Below, piece after piece: positions 36,601 through 49,379 of a stretch of DNA of 64,000 bases; positions within the stretch are counted from its first letter, which is position 1, and each line of letters starts with the position of its first letter. The notes beneath the pieces are model-generated. The model was given only the letters and a program-made list of their open reading frames with translations. It made no database searches and was not told the DNA's origin. This stretch comes from Promerops cafer (Eukaryota > Chordata > Aves > Passeriformes > Nectariniidae), in NCBI GenBank assembly GCA_013398275.1, contig VZSE01001754.1, forward strand, positions 125,914-189,913. The letters are read 5' to 3'. The position numbers were made by a program, and so were the translations under genes.

Positions 36601-39295
36601 AGCCTTGAAAACATGTGAGGTGCTGTTGTAATTTGGGATTCAGCTCTCAGGAGTCCATTTGGTGTGTCTCATGCCCAGCCCTGAGGACATGAAGGCTGTT
36701 GAAAGGGGCTGTTCCAACATCCAAATTTTCCTGAGGAGAAGGAAAGCACACCACAAAGCAAGCTCTGGTAGCACAGGGATGGAGAGGCAGGCAAGCTGCT
36801 TTTGCTAAAACTCCTGGCCACAACTCTGGAGCCTCTTGGGAGCTCTTTGGAGGCGCTTTATTTCGAGAAGAGATTTTGGTGTCGTGTGTTGTCAGAAAAC
36901 ATCCAAGTGAGTCCTGATCATGGCCAGGGGGTGTCCTTCGGAGCATGTGGGATTTCTTGGCTGGGCCTGGTGGCCTGCTGTGCTGCTGGAGCCCTCCTGC
37001 CAGGCTGACTCTCAGACAGTGCCAGGTGCCAGCCATGTCCCCAGGGCAGCCCAGGGAGCAGGTTTCTCCCAAGCTGCTCGCTATCAGGAATGCAGGCATA
37101 GTGTTTCCATGAGTAAGCCTCTCTTGCAGGGATGCATGTTTGCAGGATGAGGCCATGGAGCGATTTAGTGACTGAGCTCCTGCCCTGCTGCAGAGCTGAT
37201 GAGGTACATGTGATGTGGAGCTGGGCGAATGCACGCTCGAGAGCTTTTAATTTCATGCTTCCTGAGCAAGCACACTGTTCTCCATGAAAACTGCAGGACT
37301 CTTGGTGGGTTTATTTCTGTATTAAATCTAGCTTTTCTTTAAAAGTAGAAAAGGCTTAAAATGGGGGTGATACAGAGATGGGGTGGATTTGCCTGTGGGC
37401 TGGGGCGAGTGGCATCTTTCTGGTTTGCACAATGTGGTGTGGTCCTGCCCTGTGGATGAGACACTGCACATCACTGAACATTCAAAAATACACATTGCAA
37501 ACATCTTGCTCAGTTTGAGCTGCGGCCTTTACCTTCTAAGCACAGTGGATAACAAATGAGGTGTGAAGTAGGAGTGTGCAAGGAGTCCCCAGACAAAGTC
37601 AGAAAGGTTTAGTACCCCCAAACAGCAGGTCCCCATTCAGGTCCTGATTGCAGTCTCATGTCATGTTAACATCACATAACTGGAGCTGATGTGCTCCCAG
37701 AAGGACTAATTAGTGTTGATTTTGGATGATGCTGATGTGGCCAGACCATTTCCAGGTCTGAGGTCACCTCTGGGACCTGTGCACTGTGCTTTGTGCTGCT
37801 GTGCTCCCAGGTGTGCACAGAAAGACACTGCTCCTCCACTTGGTGAAGTGCAAGGAAAGAAAGGTAGTAGTGAATGTAGCAAAATTGTTGGGTTTGGAAA
37901 TGTAATTTTTTCCTTTCCTCTAATTCACTGACTGCCTTATAGCCCTAAACACCACCCTGGAACTACAAATCCTTACCAGATTTCTAGTTCTTACCTGGCT
38001 CCTAATCCTTTAAACCCATTTTCCCTCATCTAGCAGATAGCACATGGAAAACTTTGTGTTCACAGTCATACTCCCTGCACGGATATGAGTGCAGTCCAAG
38101 CAAATAAATCCTGAGTGCAAGCATTCATACATGAAGAACTTCACACTCGGAAACATGACCACACTAAATTGCTGCCAGAGTTTTAAAGGCAGCTTTTGAA
38201 AATATTGGCCCTACATCTTGTGTTTCTGCAGCGAATGGTTTGATTCATCAGGGAAACACCAGCTCATCGGACTGCATCCTGGAGATGCAGGGAGCACAGG
38301 GGCTGGGATGGAGACAGCTCTCTGCTTGTACATAAATACACCCTGGACTGATTATCTACCAGAGGAAAATGAAATCTTTATGATTTCTGCCTTTATTTGC
38401 CATGTTTCTGTAATTACAAAGACTTGATATAGAAGAATATCTTTCAAGTATATGAAGCATATGCTCCCCAGAAACACTCAGCAGCAATGTTTTTGGCTCC
38501 TGTAAGTAATGCTTGCAGAAGGTTCAATTTCCTGACCGTCAGCACCAGATTTTACTAAGAATGAACATTTTACCTTTATTTTTCCCCCAGTTCCCAAAGT
38601 ATTATTGATAGTTGATTATAGCAGTTTTATGTGAGGTCATAGCAATTAGTTTTGAACTGCAGACCTGCAAATGTGCAGTCTGTAAACTCAGGTCAGTGTG
38701 TTGGAGTGCAGAGGTAGTCTTTGTGTGTAAGCCACCCTGAGGCTATAAACTCCATCGTGGAGAAGTCAGGAGATTCCAGAATGAAGACTTGATCTCTAGT
38801 GTTCCTTTCGCTTTTACAGACATGTGTCTCGTGAAGGACTCGTGACCATTTTTCAGTGTTTTTGTGCAGGATCTGCTCCTTTCATCTTATGAAAAAAGCA
38901 CTGCTCTTGCAAGGAGCACCCACTCAGCATTTCATGTCATCCTCAGGGTTAGTCCAATGTGTGCTACCAATGAGGTGGGACAGCCCTACGCCTCTCAGCC
39001 TTGGCTGCTTGGGGCCCTGCTCACCCCACAGTACCTTTCTCTCTTCTGCTGGCTCAAGGCTGTCCATAGGTCCTGCCAACTTGTCTCACTTTCAGCCCTC
39101 TCAGCCTTCTTCCAAAACAACTCCCTTGCTTTCCTCTGTACAGCAAGCCCAGGAGTGATTTATGGTGTAATTCATGAGTTATATACTATTAAAATGCATA
39201 TCATGGAAAGGGGTAGAGCAATGGGATCTTTGCTTCGTTGCAAAGACCCCTAAACTTAAGCCCATGGTTTACACTCTCTTACATATTTGGGATGA
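33641..39295. other. Long non-coding stretch without genes
   Basis: No exon was recognised. The 195-residue minus frame at 36647-37234 lacks any domain. It contains a (GA)n run at 35960-35976, a run of 11 G near 36150, a segment at 36150-36620 that may be an old LTR, and the AT-rich block at 38040-38700. Confidence 0.45.
38040..38700. promoter_or_regulatory. Candidate conserved non-coding element
   Basis: A repeat-free AT-rich block contains CTGTAATTACAAAG, TAGTTGATTATAGCAG and AGCAATTAGTTTTG. The short open frame inside it (38218-38427) has no family. Conservation is unverified. Confidence 0.25.
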
Positions 39296-39508
39296 GGGCC
39301 AGGATATTAGGAAAAAGTTCTTCACTGAAAGAGTGGTTAAGCATTGGAACAGGGTCCCCACGAAAGTGGTGGAGCCACCATCCCTGGAAGTGTTCAGAAA
39401 ACAAGTAGGCTTGGCACTTTGTGATATGGCTCATGTCGGTATTTGGTAAAAAGTTGGACTTGATGGTCTTGCAGACCTCTTCCAACCTTAATGATCCTAT
39501 GATTCTAG
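39296..39508 (+). mobile_element. CR1 LINE 3' fragment
   Basis: GATATTAGGAAAAAGTTCTTC, GTGGTGGAGCCACCATCCCTGG, GTTGGACTTGATGGTCTTGC and TTCCAACCTTAATGATCCTATGATTC match the canonical avian CR1 3' end. Confidence 0.95.
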
Positions 39509-40265
39509 GATTTTATCAGCGGGAACATGCTCATGGGGACAGGACCTCAATTTTAATACCTACCACTGTTTGAAGTAAATGATCTTTCCTTGCACAAAAC
39601 CCATCCCTGACACTGTCACTGGGACACCAGACTGGTTTTTTGTGCTTAATGCTATGAGAAATCCCTTGGGCTTCAGAAAGACCAGGCACACTGATGCCCC
39701 CAAATCACACCTGTTTCAATATTGATACAAAAGGACACTGATTTTATAAGTTATTGGTGTGTTGTGGGTTAAAACTTTTAAAGCAGTGTCTCAGGCAAGC
39801 TTATTCTATATGTAACTTTGGGTTAAATTTTATACCCCCCCAGCCCTTAACTTTTATAATACATTTTGATTCAATCAGGATTTGCTTGAATTCACCTGGT
39901 TATATCTGAGGGCAACATTTGTCCTTCTCTGCTGCTAAGTGTGGTTACACTTAAAGTGATCCTTGAAGGAAAAGGTACAAGTATTAACAGTAAAATTAAA
40001 TTACCAAATACCTATGAATGACAAAGTGTTATGGAAAACACTTTGATCTGAATAGAAAACTTAGCTCTGCACAAAATAAAATATTGTCTGATACCTAAGC
40101 CTTTTCATAAGCAAATGGAAACAAATGTAATTATGATAGGCAGAGAAAAAAATCAATGTTTTAATTTGAAAATTAGCCTTTTCTGGATTATTTTTTCTGG
40201 CTGAGACAATCTGACAGCATTTTATGAAATCTTTTGATCTGCTTGAAATTGTCTCTCTCCCTTTC

Positions 40266-40267
<2 letters not shown>

Positions 40268-40292
<25 letters not shown>
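40268..40292. repeat. Poly(T) run
   Basis: An almost uninterrupted run of about 24 T lies in a single-copy context. No retrocopy is recognised next to it. Confidence 0.95.
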
Positions 40293-40296
<4 letters not shown>

Positions 40297-41189
40297 AAAA
40301 GTTGTATTTTTGGCTGAAAATTTTTACTGTATCCAGAAAGGGAAATTGTTCTGTCAGGGGTATTGTAAAAGGCCCTGTGTTTCATTGCCTTTTAATGGAA
40401 CCTTAATAGAAGTTGGCAGTGCAGATGACAAAGCTGGAAGGCTGCAGTGAAATTTGAACAATCAGAAGTCGTTTGGAGGTTCATGACCATGAGAGAGCCC
40501 TTGAAGCCCGTAACTATTCACTCGGCCATAAAAGTGGCTGATCTCATTCCTTCCCATCACATCCCATCCTCGGCAGAAAGCTCACAACTGCAGGAAGCCC
40601 ACGGGGGACCCTGCTGTGGCTAGTGATTTTAGATGGAAGATGTGCAGATGCTGCAGTGAGGACAGGGAGGATCAGCTTCACCAAAAAAATGCATTGAAAT
40701 CTGGAAAAGCTCTTGGGCCTGTGAAGGAGAGGATAAATTTAATCAATGCCAATGTTTCCAGCCGATTCAGAAAAGCCTGACTATGCATTAAGCTGTAATG
40801 ACCTCTGGCAGACTTTTAATGTAGATGTGAGCATTTTAACTTTCTTTTCAATGAGGAGCATGGCTTCTAAATCCTTTGAAACAGTTACATCTGAATGGAT
40901 TTATGCTACTTGCAGCTTACATTGCACCCACTGGAAGTTTCTTGGGTTTTTGAAGGAGTAGTCCTGAAACCAGAGTTAGAAGAAATATTCCCCAGGGATA
41001 GCACTACCTGGACTGGTACTTCTCTTGTTCTCCTGCACTGGTTATTTGTTCCTCTTCATTGCTGCTACATATTCAAAAGGCTTTTAGCTCCTACTCTATT
41101 GGTTTGTCTACTGCAGAGCCTTTAATACTGGTTATTTCCTGGTAGTGAATGTTGAACTTGGTCTAGGGGGACCTGTTTGTAGCATAGTT

Positions 41190-41400
41190 TTCCGCAATTA
41201 CCCAAAATTTACACAGCAATTCCAAGCTTATTATATGGGGCATAGTATGTAATTACAGGCATAACATATTAGGTCCTAATAACAGCAAATATGTAATTAC
41301 ACAAATCATTCATGTTACTGTGCTGATATTTTTATATGGGGCGAGTGAATACAATTACCAATAATGACAATACCCATCTTACAGCTGCAGTGTAATTGGT
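41190..41400. promoter_or_regulatory. Homeodomain-site cluster, candidate enhancer
   Basis: Five TAATTA/CAATTA-type cores occur within about 210 bp: GCAATTACC near 41194, GTAATTACA near 41249, GTAATTACA near 41293, ACAATTACC near 41351, and GTAATTGG near 41392. Two copies of TTATATGGGGC lie 101 bp apart. The block is repeat-free and non-coding. Such clusters are typical of conserved developmental enhancers, and the ATOH8 3' end is only a few kilobases away. Confidence 0.4.
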
Positions 41401-42732
41401 GCCACTGTGACACGTAGCAGGGCAGGGGCAGGAGTAACGAAACTTCCACTGAAATATGGTTGAGTCCATGAAATACCACATCCAAAAACCAAGGTGGAAA
41501 CCCTCTCTTTATAGTTTATGTATGAGAATTTGATTCATCAACACCCAGGAAGAGGGATCCACATTGTCTTGCTTAGATGATGGATCTCCTAGTTATTTGT
41601 GGGAAGGGGAGATGGTTTTCCAGACCCCTGAGTTGTGGAGGGAGGGAAGGAATCCTCTAAATGCAACAGCAAAGAGAGTTGAGGCAGCAGGCCGCCAGGT
41701 GAGCTGTGCACATGGTGTGTCTCACCTTCCAGCTTGGAAAAGCTGGGCTCAGCCCAGGATTTGTAATAACAGTGCTTGGAGTCACGTTAGACCTCCCCTA
41801 AAAGGTGACCGGAGATGCCTGCCAAAGGTATGTAGCTTGAAGGGAGAAGGTGTAAGTGCTGGCATCTGTCAGACAGCCCTGGGTGGGGATTAAGGACACA
41901 GAAGGGGTTCAAGGCCAGTCCTGACCTTTGCATGCAGCTCTGTGAGGGATTTGAGTTCATACATATGGGCTTATGAGGATTTATGAGTGATTTGGGTGGA
42001 TGCACATTGGTTAACGGGTTGATTAAGCACTGCTGTCCTGGCACTCCAAGATGGACCACCGCAGCCCCTGGCGTGAGGGCAGCTTGGTGAAGGGTAGAAA
42101 CAATGGAGATTTCTTTTTCCTGTACTACTATACCAAAAAGTTCAGGCAGTGACTTTTGTTTCAACATCTACATATTTATATCTGCTGCATAGTTTAGGCT
42201 GAAATTTGTTTCCTTTGCTGACAGGTTAACCTGCTTTCTGGGGTCTGTCTGCAGCAGCCCACCAGCACCTTTGCCAACACTAACCTGGATTTACAACGCT
42301 GAGCCCCCATTTTCCACAGCAGCGGGACAAGGGTCAGCCACTCTCATTCTGTTCAGGTCTCCAGAGCATTTCAAAGTGACAACAGGAGGAGAATAAAACA
42401 ATAGGCTGGAGTCTGCCCTGTGGCATATCCTCGGAGGCACATGGTTGGGAATTATTAACAGGACCTGGTTTGCACCTGGCCACCTTGGTTTGGGCAGAAA
42501 GCTTCTGTTTTGCCACCTACTTTGGTATGGAAATACCCCAGTTAGAGCAGAGATGATGAACGGGAGCCATGGCAGCCAGAACCAGCCGGCCAAAGTGATT
42601 TTACCCAGCTGTGCAAAGACTGATGGGTTAGCCTGAGTGGGAGTATTTCTATTCATGTGGGGCAGAGGGAGGAGATGCTCAGCTGAGCCTGGTGAGGGTT
42701 GTTGTGCAAATGTGGTTGTGTTGGTCTAGAAA

Positions 42733-43008
42733 TCATATAATCATAGAATATCCTGAACTGGTGAGGACCCACAAGGATCATCAAAGCCCAACTCCTAGCC
42801 CTACACAGGAGAAGCCCAAAACTCACATGGTGTGCCTGACACATTATCCCAACACGCCTCCAACTCTGTCAGGCTTGGTGCTGCGGCCACTTTGCTGGGA
42901 GCCTGTTCCAGTGCCCAGCACCTTCTGGGTGAAGTACATTTTCTTAATATCCAACCTAAACATGCCCTGACACAACTTCATGCTGTTCCTTTGGGTCCTA
43001 ATGGTTAC
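42733..43008 (-). mobile_element. CR1 LINE 3' fragment
   Basis: The plus strand reads AATCATAGAATATCCTGAAC, GAGGACCCACAAGGATCATC, GGGAGCCTGTTCCAGTGCCC and CTTAATATCCAACCTAAACATG, antisense to CR1 of the subfamily also seen at 6530 and 24108. Confidence 0.93.
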
Positions 43009-45094
43009 ATCCAATGCTGAAAGCCACTTAGAACTCGGTGTTCAAGGATAGAAATGGTAAGAAAAGGTCATATTACTGCCCTGCATCTCTACTGACCCCA
43101 CCAACCACGAGCAACAGTAAACCCTCAAAAGAAAGGAATCTGGCTTTATGGGGCAGATTATTCCACACATCTTTGAAACTTCATAGACAGCCTTCACAGA
43201 CTGCCTTCACAGACTGCCTTTCAACCCTTCAAGCATCTTCAGGCATTATATGTGGTGATACAAAACCTGGCTTGAAAAAGTTTGGATTTAGATGTATCTG
43301 AAGGACAGAGCTCCTTGTGCAAGAAGGACTTGGCAGCTGCAAGGACATTATTTAACAAGCAGGTAAATGGTGACTGCTGCTGCAAATCCTGTGCAGTACT
43401 TCAAACAAGTCTGGCAGTGTTGTCACTTTTATGAGATGATCCTTTGGTATCCTTTGGTTTGGTATCAACTTGGCCACTAAATTCCTTCAGCATTTGCTAG
43501 ATCACAATTAAGGAGAAGAGCTGATGCCCTTCACCCACGACAACTGGCACCTTTGCAGTGGATGCAGTATGAGCAATGGGTGCAGTGCTTCACAGCCAGG
43601 CAGTGTTACTGTTTTGGTGTGTGATTTCTGATTAAATATGGCATCTGGGTCTAATATGGCGTTCAACATCCGTGACAAACCCAAATAGCTCCCCTTTACA
43701 TAGTGAACATCCTCTCCCCCTGGTCCCACAGTGGGTCAGGGCCAGCTGAGCAGAGCTGTCATCCTTTGTGAGGGCTGTGTTTCTGAGGCTCCTGTGCCCT
43801 CCCACCCCATACGTGGAGCTGGGGGCCGGCGCCAACTGGGAGCAAAGGCTCTGGCTCTGCTGACCCCTGGGAGGTGACAGCACGAGGGCTGTTCTGCTTT
43901 TCCAGCATGATAACAAACATCATTCCCTTTTTATCTTCAGAGAGAGAGATCTCTCGGGGAGGGGAGGAGTGAGGCAAGGTCAGCTCTGTACCTCAGCTGA
44001 CACCACTGTGTGCCTGGCCATGAGCTTCCATGACAGTGTTCAAACTCACATGTTTGCTACCCTTTGGTAAACATTTATCCTTCTTGTTGTTGTCAGGGCT
44101 GGTTGGTGGAGCTGGGCTGAGACACAGGGCAGTGGCAGGGGTGGCATTGCTGCTCCTCTCACCTTGCCTGACCTCCCTGTGATTCAAAAGCACCCACACA
44201 GCCTCTTCAGTCTCGCTCACTTAAATCAGGCAAACCAGTTTATTTTTTTAGCTTCTAGGGACTTTGGCTCTGCCATCACATACTGGAGGGTGGGAATAGC
44301 AGGGAACATTTAAGGAAAGTAAATTTGGGAATTTGTAAGTGAGCAACATAATCCCAAGGGTTAATATTTCCCTAATCGGGGGGACAAAGAATACTGTGTG
44401 ACCTCAAGCCCCAAGTGCAACCCAGTGATGCTGTCCAGCTTGTGACTTACGTATTTGCAGCAAATTCCTTATCTATAACAGGCATTGAAAGGAAAAAAAA
44501 GGGTAAATAAAGCCTATCAGCAGTATTGTATCGCTGACTCTCTCTGCAGACCTTGCTTTACTGATAATTATTAACTCAAACTGAGAGCCACTGCAGAACT
44601 CATAACTAAAATATGATGGTATTTCTCAAATTAAAAATTCTCAGTGAATGCTTCACTCTGCTCAAAGAAAGAAATGCCCACAGGGTTTCCTGTGTGTACC
44701 AGGACAACTTGGGCTTGTCCCCATGGCTCTTGCTCAAAACCGTGATGGGAGAATTGCAGCATGGCCATCGCAAAGCCTACTGTTCTCCCTTTAGGTCATC
44801 TTGTGAGGTTGTTTTGTTTAGTTTGTTTTTTTTCTTTTTTTCCTACTGCCTTCCATTTCCCTTTTTCTCACTGGTTTCTCTGGCTGGGCCACACACATGA
44901 GGTCCAGTTACTTGCTGGTTCTGGAAAGCTAATGCACTTTAAACCCAGTCCTTTGACATGAGTGCAAACAGCCCTGGAGCATTTCCCGCAGTCACTGAGC
45001 TCAGCCCCTCTCCCCATTATAAGCTAAAAAGCTGACTTTAATGTATATAATAAAAGACATTGTTAAAAACTGTGCTTTAATAAAGAAATACAAA
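43009..45094. other. Non-coding stretch downstream of the putative ATOH8 3' end
   Basis: No gene was recognised. It has a short 13-bp tandem (CCTTCACAGACTG) at 43190-43216. The plus-strand AATAAA hexamers at 45049-45054 and 45079-45084 could end an unrecognised plus-strand transcript. Confidence 0.4.
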
Positions 45095-45113
45095 TGACAA
45101 TCTAAAAATGTAT

Positions 45114-45119
45114 TTTATT
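45114..45119 (-). terminator. Candidate poly(A) signal for ATOH8
   Basis: AATAAA on the minus strand is followed about 18 nt later by a TCA that could be the cleavage site, and then by a T/G-rich stretch (TTTGTATTTC). This is the usual arrangement of a vertebrate poly(A) site. Plus-strand AATAAA hexamers lie 30 to 70 bp away on the far side, so the site may be shared by converging transcripts. Confidence 0.4.
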
Positions 45120-46389
45120 GGGCTGCTAATAATGACTAGCATTGAGAGTGGAGGGGGGAGCAATATAATGAGCTCCTGGAAGGGGGTTTGGACACAGCTG
45201 TCCCACATGTCCCAGATTTCTGGTAGAAGACATCTCGAGCTCACTGGGAGCCAGGGGCCTTGGCATGGAGCAGCCTGGCACCCCAGACTCAGGTTTTGCA
45301 CAGCAGCTCCCCAGCTCAGGGCTCACTGGCCAATTGCTCAGCTCGGGAAATAAACAGGCAGGCACTGAGGAGTTCAAGTTTTGTATATTCATGTCAGTAA
45401 AACAGAGACTATTCCCTCCCTTGCCCAGTGATTCTTGCCTGCCCCATCCCCTCGCCCACCCCAGTGCCTGGCAATGCTTGGCCAGACCCACACTGGAGTA
45501 AGTCAGACACACGGGAACCTGATTCACACTGAAGTAGCCAGGATGTGAATCAGGCCTCACAAATAATATTTCCCCTTGAGATTTAACAAAACTTGTTAAT
45601 CTTCTTGGTTTGGAAACTCATATTTTTTTTACTTGAATACAGAGCTCTGTCCCTCCATCATTAGCAGATGTCCTGCATATGAACTGCATTACCTATAAAG
45701 TCTGCTTACTCCAAGCAAATGTTTCTCCATCTCTTCTCTTTTTTTTTTACTTCAATTTGAAGTGAAAGGTACAGTATAGGATTCAAATGCTTTTGCATTA
45801 CATGGGTTTCTGACCACTTGAAAAACCCCACAGAAAAAACGACTTCACAAACCTGAAACACTGGCTGAATAATTTTGCTGCACTTCTTTCTGCCTGGCTG
45901 AACTTTCTTATGATTTCTTTTTTTTCTCTCTCTCTCTTTGCTTTACATGGCACTTTGCTTTTGCTTGTTTAATTTTATTTCTTTATTAAAAAAAATAAAT
46001 TCATAGCTCCTGTTTCAGCTCTCACTTTGTGTCAATATTTCTACCCTGTGGATGTGTCACACAGGCAGGAACATCAGGAAATTGCCCAAAAGGCAGAACT
46101 ACAGAGTAGCTCAAAGGAAGAAGCAAACCTGAATGCTGAAACATGGTTTGCTGTTGTCCCAGCTCTTGCCCACACCGAATTCTGGCTCCAGGGCTGCAGG
46201 CAGGGAAATGCAGGCTGAAGAAATAAGAGGTAACTCACAGAAGGGTACAGAAATTGGGCTTTGTCACTGAAAGCTGGCTGGCCTGCTTGCCACGATCTGA
46301 ATGGCTCCTCTGACTTTTCTTTGGCTCAAAGATTTAACATTAAGGCAAAAATAAGACACAGTGTAGAAGCTCCATCAAATCTTTGGCAC

Positions 46390-46416
46390 AACAGCAACAA
46401 CAACAACAACAACAAA
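46390..46416. repeat. (CAA)n microsatellite
   Basis: About seven CAA/ACA units lie within the putative ATOH8 3' UTR. Confidence 0.95.
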
Positions 46417-46727
46417 TTACTGTACACATGAGCTGAGAGGGTAACATTTCCCAGTTAAGCAAAGGGAAAAGTGCTAAATAAATTGCACGTACTAAAAGGT
46501 GGCTGGCTTAACAACAATAGGAAGCATCCCTGTCCTTTTGTTTTTCCTTTTCTTTTCCTTTTTTCCTTTCTGTTCCAGAGATTAAGAAAGTTCCTTGGCC
46601 AATCGTCATCTCCAATAGGGGTTTCTGCAAAAAAGCTGCTTTCAGTCTTCATCTGGATCGTGCAACCTTTGCCAAGACCAGATGTAACTCTGGCTGGAAG
46701 CTCTTCTGAATCCTCCCTTCCTGGTTA

Positions 46728-46733
46728 TTACTC
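46728..46733 (-). CDS. ATOH8: Candidate ATOH8 terminal micro-coding segment: one Glu codon plus stop
   Basis: The preceding ATOH8 exon stops in phase 0 after KKRK, while vertebrate ATOH8 ends KRKE. The last exon should therefore begin AG|GAR followed at once by a stop. Among the patterns that fit between 45000 and 54700 on the minus strand, this one has the best acceptor: a pyrimidine run CTTTCTCTTTCCAG directly followed by GAG TAA. Accepting it gives an intron of about 8 kb and a coding contribution of just two codons. Two weaker alternatives exist, near 50012 and near 54011. The identification rests on splice logic, not on homology, because almost no coding sequence exists to compare. Confidence 0.5.
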   Translation of the reverse strand, partial: E

Positions 46734-49379
46734 CTGGAAAGAGAAAGATGCACCATGAGAGCAGTGAACACATGGTGTCCCGGCGGCTCCTTGCATGGAC
46801 TGTCGCTGACGCACGCGGGAGCATCCTTGGGGACTGCTGGCCATGGATCTGCAATTTTTAAGAGTTGGGATCACAGTGGAACCATCTGTAGGTGCCACAA
46901 TGGAGGCCAGAGCCTGCACAGAGGAGAGGGAGTGGCAGACAGGAAGAAGAAGGCTTGGGGAAGAAAAACAACACAGTAATTTGGTGTTGGGTCCAACTCC
47001 TGCCATGGGGAAAAAAAAAAAAAAATTATTAGTGATGGTAAATACCTGCTGTTTTCAGTTCAGGAGCTGATCTCAGCCAAGGAGTTGCAACTAGATGGGT
47101 TTATGCAGGAGATGGGCTTTCCTTCCATATTTTAGTTGTTGGGTTGAGTTTTCTGCAGGCATAGCTGCTCAGTCTGTGAGACTGCAACTTGTCCCATGTG
47201 CCTGTGCATCCCCTGTGAGTCACAGCCGTGGCAGATTACTTGGGAAATTACACTGGGCTACAGTATACTATGGTCAGGTCCATAGGAAAATGGTCAACCC
47301 AAACCATGGCAGCTTTAGACAAGGAGAATCTCATCTAAACCCCCTTCAGCATTAAAATAAGCCCCACAAATATCCCATAAACAATCATTAGCATAGTTCA
47401 GAGGAAAATCCTCAGGGCCTGAGGATTTAATGAGATCACATCTCCATTGTCCAAACTGCCTTCATCACGTGGGCTCCAAATCCTCCTTTAAATAACTTAG
47501 GAATTAGAAACTTGGAAATGAGATCACATTTAGCTAGTGTTACCAGCATTTCTTGCTTTCTGCCAATGGATTTAAGAACCTTTCAGGGTGCAGTACAGCT
47601 TCTGAAAGTCCTTTGGACACAGTCACTAATTCTGTGGACAGGTCAGCCATCTTTCTGTCAGTCTTAACGAGGTCAAACTCCTTAAAGCCTTGCCTGAAAA
47701 ACTTTCTTCCCCAGTCTGTTTTGTTTCTGTACTGCCTCTCCTTTTCCATCACTGGATATTGTAACATCAGGGTATAAAATACTAGTAACCTACTGGTATT
47801 TATTTGATTTATGACTATCATTAGGGCAGCTGCTGTGAGATGAACAATTACAGCTGATCATCCATGACAGGCTAAGGGACAGGCTAAAATCCACTTTTTC
47901 ACCCCCTCCTGTCAAGTGCAGACCCAGGGAAGCTCAAGACTGCCCCAGGACCATCAAGGTTTCTCTTGATAAGAATATTTCACTAAAAACCCCACAGGTC
48001 ATCCTCCATGCAATAAATGCTGGTGTCTGCTGGACCCCAGATTCCTGGAGTTGTCTCTGGACCATCCTACTTAGTACTGCTCAGAGAAGATGTAGAAATT
48101 ATTACCCTAATTCAAGGCCTTATTTGGGATTTTGAATAAATGAGGTTTAGGTGGGAGAATGACAAACAGCCTTGTGTATTGCCAACGTTTCTGTTGGGAA
48201 CCTTCAACAATATGTAATATATATGAATAACCTGTAATAGAAAAGTCAGTTGTTTAATTTATCCCACATTTACCTATGGAAAGAAAATGTAAAAGGAGGG
48301 AAGCAATGACCGCTGTCATTAATACTAAAAGACAGCAGAGAGATCAAAAGCATTTTTGGGTTTGGGGAAGCAGGATTGCTTTAGGAAGAGGAGTCTCAGG
48401 GTCAGGTCTCTGCCCTGAAGTCTCTGCAATTGAGGAAGATCAACAATGGGGGGACAAGAGGGAATATGCACAAACCAGGCAAGGGCGGGTAAGGGCATTT
48501 GTGCTGTACTTTCCAGACACAGGAAATAGAAAGGGGAATGGAGAGATCCCCCTGCAACACGATGGAGATGCTCAGCACACCTCACTGGCACCACTCAACT
48601 GGTCCCCAGGCACTGCCCAACGCTTGGCCATGGGTTATGTTTGGTTGGAACAGGCTCTTGTATTTCCCCCTCCACCTTTTTCACTCCAGCCAGGAGCTCT
48701 GAAGGCAGATTTATGAGCCTGGGTCTGCTTTAAACTAATAACATCAGAACTCCCATGGCTCTTGAATTTGACAACTGGCCCAATGACCTTGGTGAGTTTG
48801 CAGCATCCCGGAGCATTTCAACCTCTATAAATCAAAGCACTTCTGGAATTGAGTCAGCCTTTGTTCCAGGGCTTCTCCTGTCTCTTCTACTCACATTTGC
48901 CTTCTGCTGCAGTTACCCAGTATCTGTGGGGTGGATCTTACCCTGTTCTTGGAAACACCCTTGCTGCAAAGGGGATGGACCCTACGCTGGGATCCTGCTC
49001 CCACCATGGGTCAGTCTTTGTGTGCTGGGGTGTGACTGCTCCAACACCCCTTAAAGCAAAGGGGCTTTAGGGGTGCTGTGATGCAACAGGGGAGTCCCAC
49101 ATCACATCCTTTTGTAAGGAAAAGCTTTGGGTCCTCCTCTTTGGGGTACTGATGCTCAGTGCCCCAAAGGGCCAATGCAGAGTGTGCAGTGCCCTCGGGG
49201 ATGCCCCTGGGGTAGCTGCTGCTGCCTCACTGTCCAGAGTTGGGTGATTTGCTCATGAACTTGTCATGAGCCTTAGCACCTGTGCCCCACATGCAATCCT
49301 TGTTTTGGGCTGCAGGGACATACAAGACACATGTGATAAGCAAATTCATCTCGCTACCCTCTCCCTGCCTTGTTTTTAA

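Larger units (their letters stand above)
39509..42732. other. Non-coding stretch without genes
   Basis: No exon was recognised. It contains the poly(T) run and the homeodomain-site cluster at 41190-41400. Confidence 0.45.
45095..46727 (-). other. ATOH8: Putative ATOH8 3' UTR
   Basis: If the terminal exon starts at 46733, this stretch is its 3' UTR, about 1.6 kb long. It contains no recognisable interspersed repeat. It holds a short CAA/TTG microsatellite at 46390-46416 and several AT-rich patches, including minus-strand AATAAA hexamers at 45982-45987 and 45974-45979 that could serve as early poly(A) signals. The last good hexamer is at 45114-45119. Length and end are inferred. Confidence 0.4.

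Noticed and set aside
36647..37234. 195-residue minus-strand frame.
   Set aside because: No domain, no conserved start context and Ser/Pro/His-rich composition typical of chance frames.
40268..40292. Poly(T) run as the tail of a processed pseudogene on the minus strand.
   Set aside because: No parent gene sequence or target duplication could be recognised beside it.
1..45000. Expected ST3GAL5 exons, the ATOH8 3' neighbour in mammals.
   Set aside because: No sialyltransferase motif or C-terminal exon was recognised. The neighbour may be further away or rearranged in this genome.
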